Assembly: GCA_024695545.1 (NCBI GenBank)
Contig: JAILHZ010000185.1
Location: forward strand, 1-22,267
Length of the DNA stretch: 22,267 nucleotides
Direction of reading: 5' to 3'
DNA from: Clostridiales bacterium
Lineage (GTDB): Bacteria > Bacillota_A > Clostridia > Saccharofermentanales > Saccharofermentanaceae
Under the pieces are notes generated by a model. That model did no database searches and was not told where the DNA came from. It saw nothing but the letters and a program-made list of their open reading frames with translations. Shown piece after piece: positions 1 through 7,538 of the stretch. Every line of letters begins with the position of its first letter. Within the stretch, counting starts at the first letter, position 1. The position numbers were made by a program, and so were the translations under genes.

Positions 1-1767
1 ATTTTCTTTCGAGAGTTTCTCCACGGATTCTTTCACGAACAGCCAGGCACTCTTGTGGTCTTCATGCCACTCAAATTCCGACGTTGTATAGATTCGGTCA
101 GGACGACACGCAAGAAGATATTCCGAAAGATCCTCCGCAAGGTTGTTTCTGGTATATCTTGCCTGCTTTCCGGTACGAAGAGTATGGTAATCGAACATAT
201 TCAGCTGCGATGAGCCATAAGTCTCAAAGTATCCGCTTTTACCGCAGAATGTGGCATCCGGATCTTCGCTTTCAAGAAGCGACAGAAGCGTCAGGTCACC
301 ATATCCGAGCACCGTAATATCCGACTTGTCCACGCCCAGGATCTTAAGCGCGGAAATACTTTCCTCAATTCTTACCGGAGTCAGCGCCGAACCATAGTAG
401 TCCCCGTTCGTCAGGAAAAGCACTTTTACGATATTTCCTTCCGCAAGGGTCTTCTGGATCGTTCCCGCAAATGCCAGGACCTCGTCATCCTGATGCGGCG
501 CGATGATCAGGGTCACGGACTTTTCTGATTTTTCAAGGTTTATAGAATCGACCTTAATATCACCGTCCCCGGGGAGATAACGGAACTCAATCTTCGCCTT
601 TCCTTTCCCCAGCCAGACAGTCTCATCCAGTGTTCCGGTTCCCGACGGGAAAGCGGCTTTTTTCACGAGCCTGTCATTCACAAAGAGTCCGTAAGTCGCA
701 TCTTTTCCGGGATTGCTGTACGATGCCGAAAGATCGTAATAACCGGCTTCATCGACATCACGTTCGAACACATACGGTTCTTTTTCCGGAAGAAGATCGG
801 CATCGTAATTCGTTACCTCGATGCTGCGGAAGGACTCACCGTTATCGTCAAAAACATCGAGCTCGTTAAGACACTCGCCGATGATGCCCCTGCAGTATGC
901 ACGGCGGTCGTCATTCTCCTCGAAGAACGTGATCCTGCCGTATACGCGGTTCCCGGTCATCTTTCCCTTATGGGTCATCCCCTCGGGAGAAAACATATAA
1001 AGGCCGATCACGCCGCCGTTATGGGTATATCCGTGTTCAGACACATATCCATCGATATCGACCGTACAGTCAGTGATATCCGGGTAACCCGTTCCGCAGA
1101 TGCCGCCCAGGAACTGCTCATCCTTCGTATTTCTGTCCGTATCAACGCAGACAAGTGTCACGTCGACCTGTATGTCGGAAAAAACACCGTAGCCGAATCC
1201 GACAACTCCGCCGACACCGAACATCCGGTCATGAGCGTGAAGATACACATCACCGATCACATAGACGTTCTTTACCTCCGAATTGCTCATATAACCGGCA
1301 AGAGTGCCGGCGAAGCACGGTTCATCGGAAGTAATATCCACGTGCACATCCTGCAGCGTCAGTTCTTTGACCGTCGCCTGATCAAGCACATCAAACATTC
1401 CTGCAAGAGACGTGGAATACGGTTTCAGATTACCGTCGTAAGTATCTCTCTTCGCATCGCCGGTACCGGTGATCGTAAGATTACTGATCACATGGCCGTT
1501 GCCATCGAGGATACCGGAAAAAGAGAATGGCTTCCATTCCTGATCCTTCATGTCGATATCCGAAGTCAGAAGATACTTGCCGTCGGGATCATCCTTAATG
1601 GCGTAGAGATCTTCCGCCCTACTGATCTTTTTGTATTTCATCAGTTCGATCTTATGACCGAGATTGAAGACGGAAAATGCCGCAAAAACAAGCAATCCCA
1701 GCGCGGCGATGCACACGCCGGCCAGGATCAGGATATTTACCCTCTTGCTTGATTTACTCTTTTCCAT
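1..1767 (-). CDS. Membrane-anchored PIG-L (LmbE-like) deacetylase with GLUG-like repeat region, partial
   Basis: The first 589 residues are visible and the C-terminus lies beyond the left edge. A short basic N-terminus is followed by one hydrophobic helix (about residues 11-36) with no lipobox, so the rest is predicted to be outside the membrane. Residues about 45-290 read as a GLUG-like beta-repeat region: an entry block of the type 'DLYAIKDDPDGKYLL..DIDM', then FSGILDGNGH and Gly-rich FAGTLAGYM / GVGGVVGFGYG / FLGGICGTGY repeats. Residues about 320-415 look like a beta-sandwich carbohydrate-binding type module (inference). The PIG-L domain begins near residue 418 with the zinc motif APHQDDE (His425, Asp428) and retains the distal HEDH (His568, His571). 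PIG-L enzymes are zinc-dependent N-deacetylases acting mainly on GlcNAc-type substrates, so a cell-envelope or extracellular glycan substrate is plausible. The start lies 4 bp after the upstream stop codon, so the two are probably co-transcribed. Confidence 0.82.
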   Translation of the reverse strand, partial: MEKSKSSKRVNILILAGVCIAALGLLVFAAFSVFNLGHKIELMKYKKISRAEDLYAIKDDPDGKYLLTSDIDMKDQEWKPFSFSGILDGNGHVISNLTITGTGDAKRDTYDGNLKPYSTSLAGMFDVLDQATVKELTLQDVHVDITSDEPCFAGTLAGYMSNSEVKNVYVIGDVYLHAHDRMFGVGGVVGFGYGVFSDIQVDVTLVCVDTDRNTKDEQFLGGICGTGYPDITDCTVDIDGYVSEHGYTHNGGVIGLYMFSPEGMTHKGKMTGNRVYGRITFFEENDDRRAYCRGIIGECLNELDVFDDNGESFRSIEVTNYDADLLPEKEPYVFERDVDEAGYYDLSASYSNPGKDATYGLFVNDRLVKKAAFPSGTGTLDETVWLGKGKAKIEFRYLPGDGDIKVDSINLEKSEKSVTLIIAPHQDDEVLAFAGTIQKTLAEGNIVKVLFLTNGDYYGSALTPVRIEESISALKILGVDKSDITVLGYGDLTLLSLLESEDPDATFCGKSGYFETYGSSQLNMFDYHTLRTGKQARYTRNNLAEDLSEYLLACRPDRIYTTSEFEWHEDHKSAWLFVKESVEKLSKEN

Positions 1768-1771
1768 GTTT

Positions 1772-3169
1772 TCAGGCCTTCGGTCTGGCTACCTTCTGAT
1801 AAACATCCGGAGCCGTCTCCTCGAAGAGATGAACCATCTCCTCATCCGAGATTACAGTAATACGGCCTTCATCGTACTGTTTGTCGATCCACTCCTTCAT
1901 CTTCGCGATGAACGGATCCTTCTTGCTGACCGCACTCTCGCCGGCCAGACGGTAATAGTTGTTGATCCAGCAGGCGATACCCGCAAGTCCGGAAACGTTA
2001 CTTACGGCAACGAGCGGCGGACGGTCGAGGAGTGCCTCTGTATCGAAGATGTTATAGATCTCAGGATCCTTCAGAAGTCCGTCTGCGTGGATACCTGCCT
2101 TTGTCACGTTGAAGTTCTTTCCGACGAAAGGTGTCATCGGCGGCAGCTCGTAGTTGGTCTCACGGGAAATGTAATCCGCGATCTCCGTGATTACGCGGGA
2201 ATCCATACCGTCGAGAGTACCGCGGAGCTGTGCGTACTCGAATACCATTGCCTCGAGCGGAACATTACCTGTTCTCTCACCGATACCGAGGAGCGAGCAG
2301 TTAACTGCCTGCGCACCATAGAGCCATGCGGTAGAGGCATTAACGACACCCTTGTAGAAGTCGTTGTGGCCGTGCCACTCGAGCATCTCGCACGGAACAC
2401 CTGCGTAGTGCTGCAGACCGTAGATGATACCCGATACAGATCTCGGAAGCGCAACGCCCGGGAACGGTACACCGTAGCCCATAGTATCGCATGCACGGAT
2501 CTTTACCGGAATACCGCTCTCCTCGGAAAGTCTCATAAGAGCAGTTGCGAACGGTACTACGAAGCCGTAGAAGTCAGCACGTGTGATATCTTCGAAATGG
2601 CATCTCGGGCGAAGACCTGCATCGATCGCATCCTTAACGATGCCGAGATACTTATCCATAGCCTGCTTTCTGGTCAGACCCATCTTATTAAAGATGTGGT
2701 AGTCAGAGCAGGAAACGAGAATACCTGTTTCCTTGATACCGATGTTTCTTACGAGTGCGAAGTCGGACTTGGTTGCACGGATCCATGTGGTGATCTCCGG
2801 GAACTTATATCCCAGCGCCATGCACTGCTCCAGCGCTTCTCTGTCCTTCTGCGAATACACGAAGAACTCCGTCTGACGGATGATGCCCTTCGGGCCGCCA
2901 AGACGGTGAAGCATCTTATAGATCTCGACCATCTGCTGTGTCGTATACGGAGCTCGGGACTGCTGTCCGTCGCGGAATGTCGTATCGGTAATATAGATGT
3001 TTTCCGGCATGTTCATCGGAACTTTTCTATAGTTATAAGCGATCTTCGGAACTTCTGCATACGGGAACAGCTCACGGAAAAGCTCCGGCTTCTCGACATC
3101 CTGCAGTGTATACTGGTACGGATCCTGTTCCAGAAGATTGCTCTTGTCACTCAGCGCGATATTTTTCAT
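1772..3169 (-). CDS. DRE-TIM metallolyase, probable Re-citrate synthase (homocitrate/isopropylmalate synthase family)
   Basis: A 465-residue protein of the acyl-CoA/2-oxoacid condensing family. Visible motifs are TDTTFRDGQQ (residues 61-70; Arg66, Asp67), CHFED (Glu193), WHGHND (metal ligands His266 and His268) and GIGERTGN (295-302). It ends without the leucine-binding regulatory domain of true isopropylmalate synthases. The DTTFRDGQQ and RLGGP..IIRQ.EFF blocks resemble, from memory, the clostridial group that contains the Re-face citrate synthase of Clostridium kluyveri, often misannotated as isopropylmalate synthase. That enzyme condenses acetyl-CoA and oxaloacetate to citrate, feeding glutamate synthesis in anaerobes. 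The reading frame extends 28 codons further upstream, but I chose the ATG at 3169 because AGGAGG sits 8 nt before it and the residues before it look non-coding. Homocitrate or citramalate synthase remain alternatives. Confidence 0.8.
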   Translation of the reverse strand: MKNIALSDKSNLLEQDPYQYTLQDVEKPELFRELFPYAEVPKIAYNYRKVPMNMPENIYITDTTFRDGQQSRAPYTTQQMVEIYKMLHRLGGPKGIIRQTEFFVYSQKDREALEQCMALGYKFPEITTWIRATKSDFALVRNIGIKETGILVSCSDYHIFNKMGLTRKQAMDKYLGIVKDAIDAGLRPRCHFEDITRADFYGFVVPFATALMRLSEESGIPVKIRACDTMGYGVPFPGVALPRSVSGIIYGLQHYAGVPCEMLEWHGHNDFYKGVVNASTAWLYGAQAVNCSLLGIGERTGNVPLEAMVFEYAQLRGTLDGMDSRVITEIADYISRETNYELPPMTPFVGKNFNVTKAGIHADGLLKDPEIYNIFDTEALLDRPPLVAVSNVSGLAGIACWINNYYRLAGESAVSKKDPFIAKMKEWIDKQYDEGRITVISDEEMVHLFEETAPDVYQKVARPKA

Positions 3170-3224
3170 GTTGTGTTCCTCCTGCTTGCAAAATAATAAG
3201 TCGCACGTCTTTGTGCGCATATAT

Positions 3225-3253
3225 AGTAAATAGGTTTCGGGAGCGCTTGTCAA
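3225..3253 (-). promoter_or_regulatory. Candidate sigma-A promoter of the citrate-synthase-like gene
   Basis: On the minus strand a perfect -35 box TTGACA (3248-3253) is followed after 17 nt by TTTACT (3225-3230), which matches the -10 consensus at 4 of 6 positions. The predicted start near 3217 gives a leader of about 48 nt that contains the short inverted repeat CGCAC/GTGCG before the AGGAGG site. The promoter sits in the 187-bp gap after the M48 protease gene, so the metallolyase and PIG-L genes can be transcribed on their own. Confidence 0.55.
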
Positions 3254-3356
3254 CGCTAAAAGAGTTTTTTCTACTTTTTCAATTCATCCTTCGATTCTTG
3301 CAAGATGAATTTGTCCAAATTGCATGAATCACCGTTTTTATTGAAAATCACTATCC

Positions 3357-4316
3357 TCAGAAGAACAGGCGTCCGCTGCCGTGATCCTTCAGAAGCGCCT
3401 GAATGCGCTTCGGCATGATCGGATGGGTGCTCAGCATATTGAGTACGAAGACGAAGAATCCTCTTGTCTCGTGGCAGTGCTTAACGTAATCCTCGACATC
3501 GACCTTCTTATACAGGTGCTTTCCGACGATCAGCGCGAGCATCGGTTCCACGCCGCTGACACCGACCAGGTGCTGGGCGACACGGTCACAGCTGTATTCT
3601 CTGGCACGGGACAGTGTCGACGATAGGATCGGTATATAGTTCGCAAAAAGGATGCTTATCTGATAAGAGAACGTCGCGTGACGGAGGCGGATGTGGCTCA
3701 TCTCATGAGCAATGATGAACTTAATGCTCTCCAGGTCATGGTGTTCCAGATATGCCACCTCGAAAAGGTCGGCCAGAAGTACCACGTACTGTCTTCTCAG
3801 AATAAAGGTCGAAAACGCGTTCAGAAGACCGTTTTCCTGTGTCAGGTAGACCTTCGGGGTCTTCTTAAGGCCAAGTCTGCGGGAATAGTCCTCCACGACG
3901 GCATAGATCTCCGGGAAGTTCTTCTCCGTGATACGGATGGAATTGGCCCGGTACTGGGCGTAGTAGAGGTAAACGGCGGCCATCAGCATGAAAGGAAGCA
4001 GTATCAGGATTGCCAGAAGCTCCTGATGGATCTGGACATAACGGCTGATTCCGAGGAGTTCTTCTTTGACAAAATCACCAATCGGTTCAGTCAGCGGTCC
4101 CTCTCCCCTGAAAGCTAGGATACATATAATGATTCCGATAACGAACATCAGAATGTTAAGGATGACCATCGTGATGTATAACGGCTTCTCAGCTTTATGA
4201 CGGAATGAACGGATCTCCTTCTTCGTAAACGGCGGAAGGCCGCTGCCGGAAGTGCCCGCCGGAGTGACCGGAACAGGGCTGACGTTCATGTATGAAGTAT
4301 TTACACGGTTGTCCAT
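3357..4316 (-). CDS. M48 family membrane zinc metalloprotease (HtpX/Ste24-like)
   Basis: A 319-residue membrane protease. The zinc motif HEMSH (residues 204-208) supplies His204, His208 and the catalytic Glu205. The third ligand is probably Glu240 in RAREYSCDR, the usual second motif of M48 enzymes. Two hydrophobic helices (about 46-68 and 98-118) precede the catalytic domain, and a soluble Pro/Gly-rich stretch of about 30 residues leads in. The family cleaves misfolded membrane proteins or processes small substrates, usually with the active site on the cytoplasmic face; the substrate here cannot be told. The ATG at 4316 has only a weak ribosome binding site (AAG-rich, without GGAGG). It is divergent from the membrane-protein/nadE operon and lies upstream of the citrate-synthase-like gene, which has its own promoter. 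Confidence 0.9.
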   Translation of the reverse strand: MDNRVNTSYMNVSPVPVTPAGTSGSGLPPFTKKEIRSFRHKAEKPLYITMVILNILMFVIGIIICILAFRGEGPLTEPIGDFVKEELLGISRYVQIHQELLAILILLPFMLMAAVYLYYAQYRANSIRITEKNFPEIYAVVEDYSRRLGLKKTPKVYLTQENGLLNAFSTFILRRQYVVLLADLFEVAYLEHHDLESIKFIIAHEMSHIRLRHATFSYQISILFANYIPILSSTLSRAREYSCDRVAQHLVGVSGVEPMLALIVGKHLYKKVDVEDYVKHCHETRGFFVFVLNMLSTHPIMPKRIQALLKDHGSGRLFF

Positions 4317-4357
4317 GGTACTGCACTTTCTTGTATACTAATATATCTTCCACAATA

Positions 4358-4366
4358 TGATATACT
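4358..4366 (+). promoter_or_regulatory. Extended -10 promoter of the membrane protein-nadE-rRNA methyltransferase operon
   Basis: TGATATACT gives a TGn extended -10 followed by TATACT (5 of 6 consensus positions) in the divergent gap between the M48 gene and the plus-strand operon. No good -35 box lies 16-18 nt upstream, as is common for extended -10 promoters. The start would be near 4373, giving a leader of about 45 nt. The opposite-facing promoter for the M48 gene must lie in the same AT-rich 4320-4370 segment, but I cannot place it. Confidence 0.4.
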
Positions 4367-4418
4367 GAATGGGTTCTTTTCACAAGGAACAAACTACATC
4401 CGCCAGCGAGGACCTGAA

Positions 4419-5606
4419 ATGAATAGCTTTTCCATCGTTAAGAAAATCCATAAAGGCCATATTCTTACGCGCATCATTATTGCCGTCGTACTTCTCTTTA
4501 TCGCCGTTCTGTTTGCTCTTTTGGCGCTTCCCAAGACGACAAAATACTTCCTTGCCGGGAAGAATGTCTTCGGATCTGCAACAGACAATTACAAAGAAGA
4601 CAGATTCTACAAGGGCAAGGCACTCTATCTTTATGACTGGTTTGCCGAGAACGATAAAGGAAAGTTCTATTTAGCGCCTGCTTACAACGAGGCCGGAGAA
4701 GACCGGTATCTGATCGTTTATATTCCGGATGATTACGAAGAAAAGGCCGACCGTCTCATCGAACAGACGATCAATTATCTTAAGAGCGGCGATGAGAGTT
4801 ATATTCAGGAGTCTATCAAATGCAGAGGATTCATCGATGTACCGAATCCCACGACTATCGAATATGCCCGTCAGTACTTCGATCTTCTGGGCGCTCCGAA
4901 TGAGAAAGCCAAGATCTGCGAGTACATGTTCGTCATGGTACCGCTGAAAGACGTTCTCCTCAGCGGCTCTTCGGTATATATCGTGATCATCATCGCGCTG
5001 ATCATCGGCGCCATTGCAAGTATCATTACCGCCTTTACCAAGGGGTATCTCAAGAACCTCAAGAACCGTCTTGCCAGAGAAGGAATGACTCTTGACGATC
5101 TGGATGCCGAGTTCGCGCAGCCTGTAAGCCACATCGGGAATTACTATGTCAGCAGCAAGCACGTCATGAACGCTGAAGCCAATCCGAGAATGCTGAAGAT
5201 CGAAGATGTCATCTGGATCCACTCCAACAAGATGAACAGCATCAACAGTAATCAGACTCTCTTTAACGCCGTCTTCTATACGAGATATCACGAATGCGTC
5301 AAGTACCAGATGAAGACCCTACAGGATGCGGAACTTCTCTGCCAGACCGTTCACAGTATGCAGCCACGCGCGCTGTTCGGATACGTGATCGAGAATTCCG
5401 AGATGTACTATAAGCACTTCAATGAGCTGGTCGATCAGGTATATAATCAGAAGGAAGAGAATGCTGAGGAACAGAATGCCGAAGCCTCTTCAGATACTCC
5501 GGATGTTTCATCCGAGGCACCCGTTTCCGAAGCCCCTGCGCAGCCGGTATCCGCGGATATTCTGACTCCGTCCAGTGTGGCACCCAAAGAGGAGGAAGAC
5601 GTATGA
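4419..5606 (+). CDS. Two-helix membrane protein of unknown function
   Basis: A 395-residue protein that I do not recognise. One transmembrane helix lies at about residues 17-37 and a second, very hydrophobic and Ile-rich, at about 184-206. The roughly 145-residue segment between them is predicted to be on one side of the membrane (probably outside) and the C-terminal 190 residues on the other. After the second helix comes a basic stretch (GYLKNLKNRLARE), then a compact soluble region, then an acidic Glu/Ala/Pro/Ser-rich tail (about 345-395) that looks disordered. GAGGA lies 6 nt before the ATG. The stop codon overlaps the nadE start as ATGA, and the tail codons for Glu-Glu-Glu double as the nadE ribosome binding site, so translation of the two is likely coupled. 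No enzymatic motif is visible. Confidence 0.85.
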   Translation: MNSFSIVKKIHKGHILTRIIIAVVLLFIAVLFALLALPKTTKYFLAGKNVFGSATDNYKEDRFYKGKALYLYDWFAENDKGKFYLAPAYNEAGEDRYLIVYIPDDYEEKADRLIEQTINYLKSGDESYIQESIKCRGFIDVPNPTTIEYARQYFDLLGAPNEKAKICEYMFVMVPLKDVLLSGSSVYIVIIIALIIGAIASIITAFTKGYLKNLKNRLAREGMTLDDLDAEFAQPVSHIGNYYVSSKHVMNAEANPRMLKIEDVIWIHSNKMNSINSNQTLFNAVFYTRYHECVKYQMKTLQDAELLCQTVHSMQPRALFGYVIENSEMYYKHFNELVDQVYNQKEENAEEQNAEASSDTPDVSSEAPVSEAPAQPVSADILTPSSVAPKEEEDV

Positions 5607-7531
5607 AAGACGGTTTTTTACGAGTAGCAGCCGCCACACCGAAGATCCGTGTGGCTGACATCGATGCGAACGCGGATGCAATCATCTCCTGCGTGAATTC
5701 CGCAGACAGGGATTGTGCCCTTCTGGTATTCCCGGAGCTCTGTGTCACAGGATGTACCTGCGGTGACCTTTTCCGTCAGGAAGCTTTCGTGGACAAAGCC
5801 TGGGAAGCACTGTACCGCATTGCGGAAGAGACTTCTGATTGCCCACAGGTATTCATCATCGGTCTTCCCGCCTATATCGAAGGAAAACTCCTTAATCTGG
5901 CTGTAGTCCTTCATGAAGGTACACTCCTCGGATGCAATGTCAAGCTTACCCTTTCCGAAGAGCAGTCCCGTTTCTTCTCCGCATATGAAGTCGACGGTTC
6001 TTTCTACGACGAATACTTCGACTGCGAGGTCGCATTCGGCCAGCCGCTCTACTTCAGTGAGAATGACCTGTTCTCTTTCGCCGTCATCTTCGACGAAGAT
6101 CTCCGTGCGCCGATCTCTGATGATGTCGATGCCGCTCTTGCCGGCTGTCATATCATCGCGACACTTTCTTCCCGTCCCTACATCGTAGGCTCGGATGAAA
6201 AGACCGCACAACTTCTTGCCGCGCAGAGCAGAAAGCTCCACGCTGCATATATCTACGCCAATACAGGCATCGGTGAATCCACGACCGATCTGGTCTTTGC
6301 CGGTACGAACTTCATCTACGAAAACGGAAGACAGCTTGCACGAAGCAGTGCTTTTTCCACCGATGCGGTCTATACGGACATCGACCTCAAGCTCCTTGCC
6401 GCAGAGCGCTCCCGCGATGACGCATGGAGAACGGATTTTGCCAACAGCAGTGCAGATGCAGACTTCACCCTGATCACCTTCCCGATGGAGTTCAATGAGG
6501 AACTTGACCTGATCCGCAAGGCCGGCAAGAATCCATTTGCACCGGAAGATAAGGACGAGATCGCCCGCCGCTGCGAGCAGATCCTCAATATCCAGGCGAT
6601 GGGTCTGGTCACCAGAATGAATCATATCAACAGCAAGAAAGTCATCCTCGGTCTTTCCGGCGGACTCGACTCGACACTGGCTTTTCTCGTATGTGCCCGC
6701 GCATTTGATATCATGGGTCTTCCGAAGAACGATATCCACGCCATCACGATGCCCTGCTTCGGCACGACATCCCGAACAAAGAATAATTCGATCGAGCTGG
6801 CAAAGGCTTATGGCGCGAAGATCGACGAGATCTCGATCGCCGACTCCGTCAAGCAGCACTTCAAGGATATCGGACATGACATCGACAACCATAACGTCGC
6901 CTATGAAAATGCTCAGGCCAGAGAGCGCACACAGCTGCTCATGGACCTCGGGAACGACGAAGGATCCCTCGTTGTCGGTACCGGTGACCTCAGCGAACTT
7001 GCCCTCGGCTGGGCGACTTATAACGGCGACCACATGTCCATGTATGCGGTGAACGGTTCTGTTCCGAAGACCTTGATCCGTCACATCGTCGCATATGAGG
7101 CAGACCGCGTGAATGACACACAGCCGCAGCTGGCGTCTGTCCTCCGTGATATTCTGGCCACTCCGGTATCTCCGGAACTCCTGCCTCCGTCCGAAGACGG
7201 CACGATCTCCCAGAAGACGGAGGATCTCGTTGGACCTTATGAACTCCACGACTTCTTCCTCTACTACTTCGTACGTCTTGGATTTGCCCCGTCGAAGATC
7301 TACCGTCTCGCCAAGAGTGCTTTTGCCGGCGAATACGATGAAGATACGATCTATAAGTGGGAGGAGAACTTCCTGCGCCGCTTCATTTCCCAGCAGTTCA
7401 AGCGTTCCTGCCTGCCGGACGGCCCGAAGGTAGGCTCCGTAGACCTCTCTCCGAGAGGCGATCTGAAACTGCCGTCGGATGCTTCATCCCGCGTCTTCCT
7501 CGACGAACTGAAAACCGTGAAGGAGAACTGA
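5603..7531 (+). CDS. nadE: NAD(+) synthetase, two-domain (glutaminase plus synthetase) form with substituted catalytic cysteine
   Basis: A 642-residue two-domain NadE that makes NAD from deamido-NAD, ATP and an amide or ammonia donor. The C-terminal synthetase half is intact, with the P-loop SGGLDST (residues 352-358), GTGDLSELALGWATYNGDH (459-477) and NGSVPKT (484-490). The N-terminal nitrilase-fold glutaminase aligns well (FPELCVTG, the GESTTDLVFAG block) and keeps the triad Glu45 and probably Lys114. At the position where glutamine-dependent enzymes have the nucleophilic Cys (ICEDLW), this protein has FDEDLR, that is Asp164 (GAC at 6092-6094), and Arg instead of Trp three residues on. Glutamine hydrolysis is therefore probably lost and the enzyme ammonia-dependent (inference). 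GAGGAGG lies 7 nt before the ATG, which overlaps the upstream stop. Confidence 0.93.
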   Translation: MKDGFLRVAAATPKIRVADIDANADAIISCVNSADRDCALLVFPELCVTGCTCGDLFRQEAFVDKAWEALYRIAEETSDCPQVFIIGLPAYIEGKLLNLAVVLHEGTLLGCNVKLTLSEEQSRFFSAYEVDGSFYDEYFDCEVAFGQPLYFSENDLFSFAVIFDEDLRAPISDDVDAALAGCHIIATLSSRPYIVGSDEKTAQLLAAQSRKLHAAYIYANTGIGESTTDLVFAGTNFIYENGRQLARSSAFSTDAVYTDIDLKLLAAERSRDDAWRTDFANSSADADFTLITFPMEFNEELDLIRKAGKNPFAPEDKDEIARRCEQILNIQAMGLVTRMNHINSKKVILGLSGGLDSTLAFLVCARAFDIMGLPKNDIHAITMPCFGTTSRTKNNSIELAKAYGAKIDEISIADSVKQHFKDIGHDIDNHNVAYENAQARERTQLLMDLGNDEGSLVVGTGDLSELALGWATYNGDHMSMYAVNGSVPKTLIRHIVAYEADRVNDTQPQLASVLRDILATPVSPELLPPSEDGTISQKTEDLVGPYELHDFFLYYFVRLGFAPSKIYRLAKSAFAGEYDEDTIYKWEENFLRRFISQQFKRSCLPDGPKVGSVDLSPRGDLKLPSDASSRVFLDELKTVKEN

Positions 7532-7538
7532 ACGATCT

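Noticed and set aside
970..1752. Plus-strand frame of 260 codons at the left end
   Set aside because: Lies opposite the PIG-L fusion gene, whose own frame is open for 589 codons and carries HQDDE and HEDH motifs.
1664..3196. Long plus-strand open frame opposite the citrate-synthase-like gene (510 codons)
   Set aside because: It mirrors a minus-strand gene with clear family motifs and a good ribosome binding site; its own translation is Cys/Arg/His-rich without any recognisable domain.
3330..3356. Possible terminator after the M48 protease gene
   Set aside because: GTGATT occurs twice but as a direct, not inverted, repeat, and no stem followed by a U-tract can be formed.
4320..4370. Imperfect AT-rich palindrome and TATACT repeats in the divergent gap before the nadE operon
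   Set aside because: The arms do not align without gaps; repeated TATACT is explained by promoter-like AT-rich sequence.
5618..7249. Long minus-strand open frame opposite nadE (543 codons)
   Set aside because: Antisense shadow of nadE; no domain, no ribosome binding site, and composition typical of reverse-frame translation.
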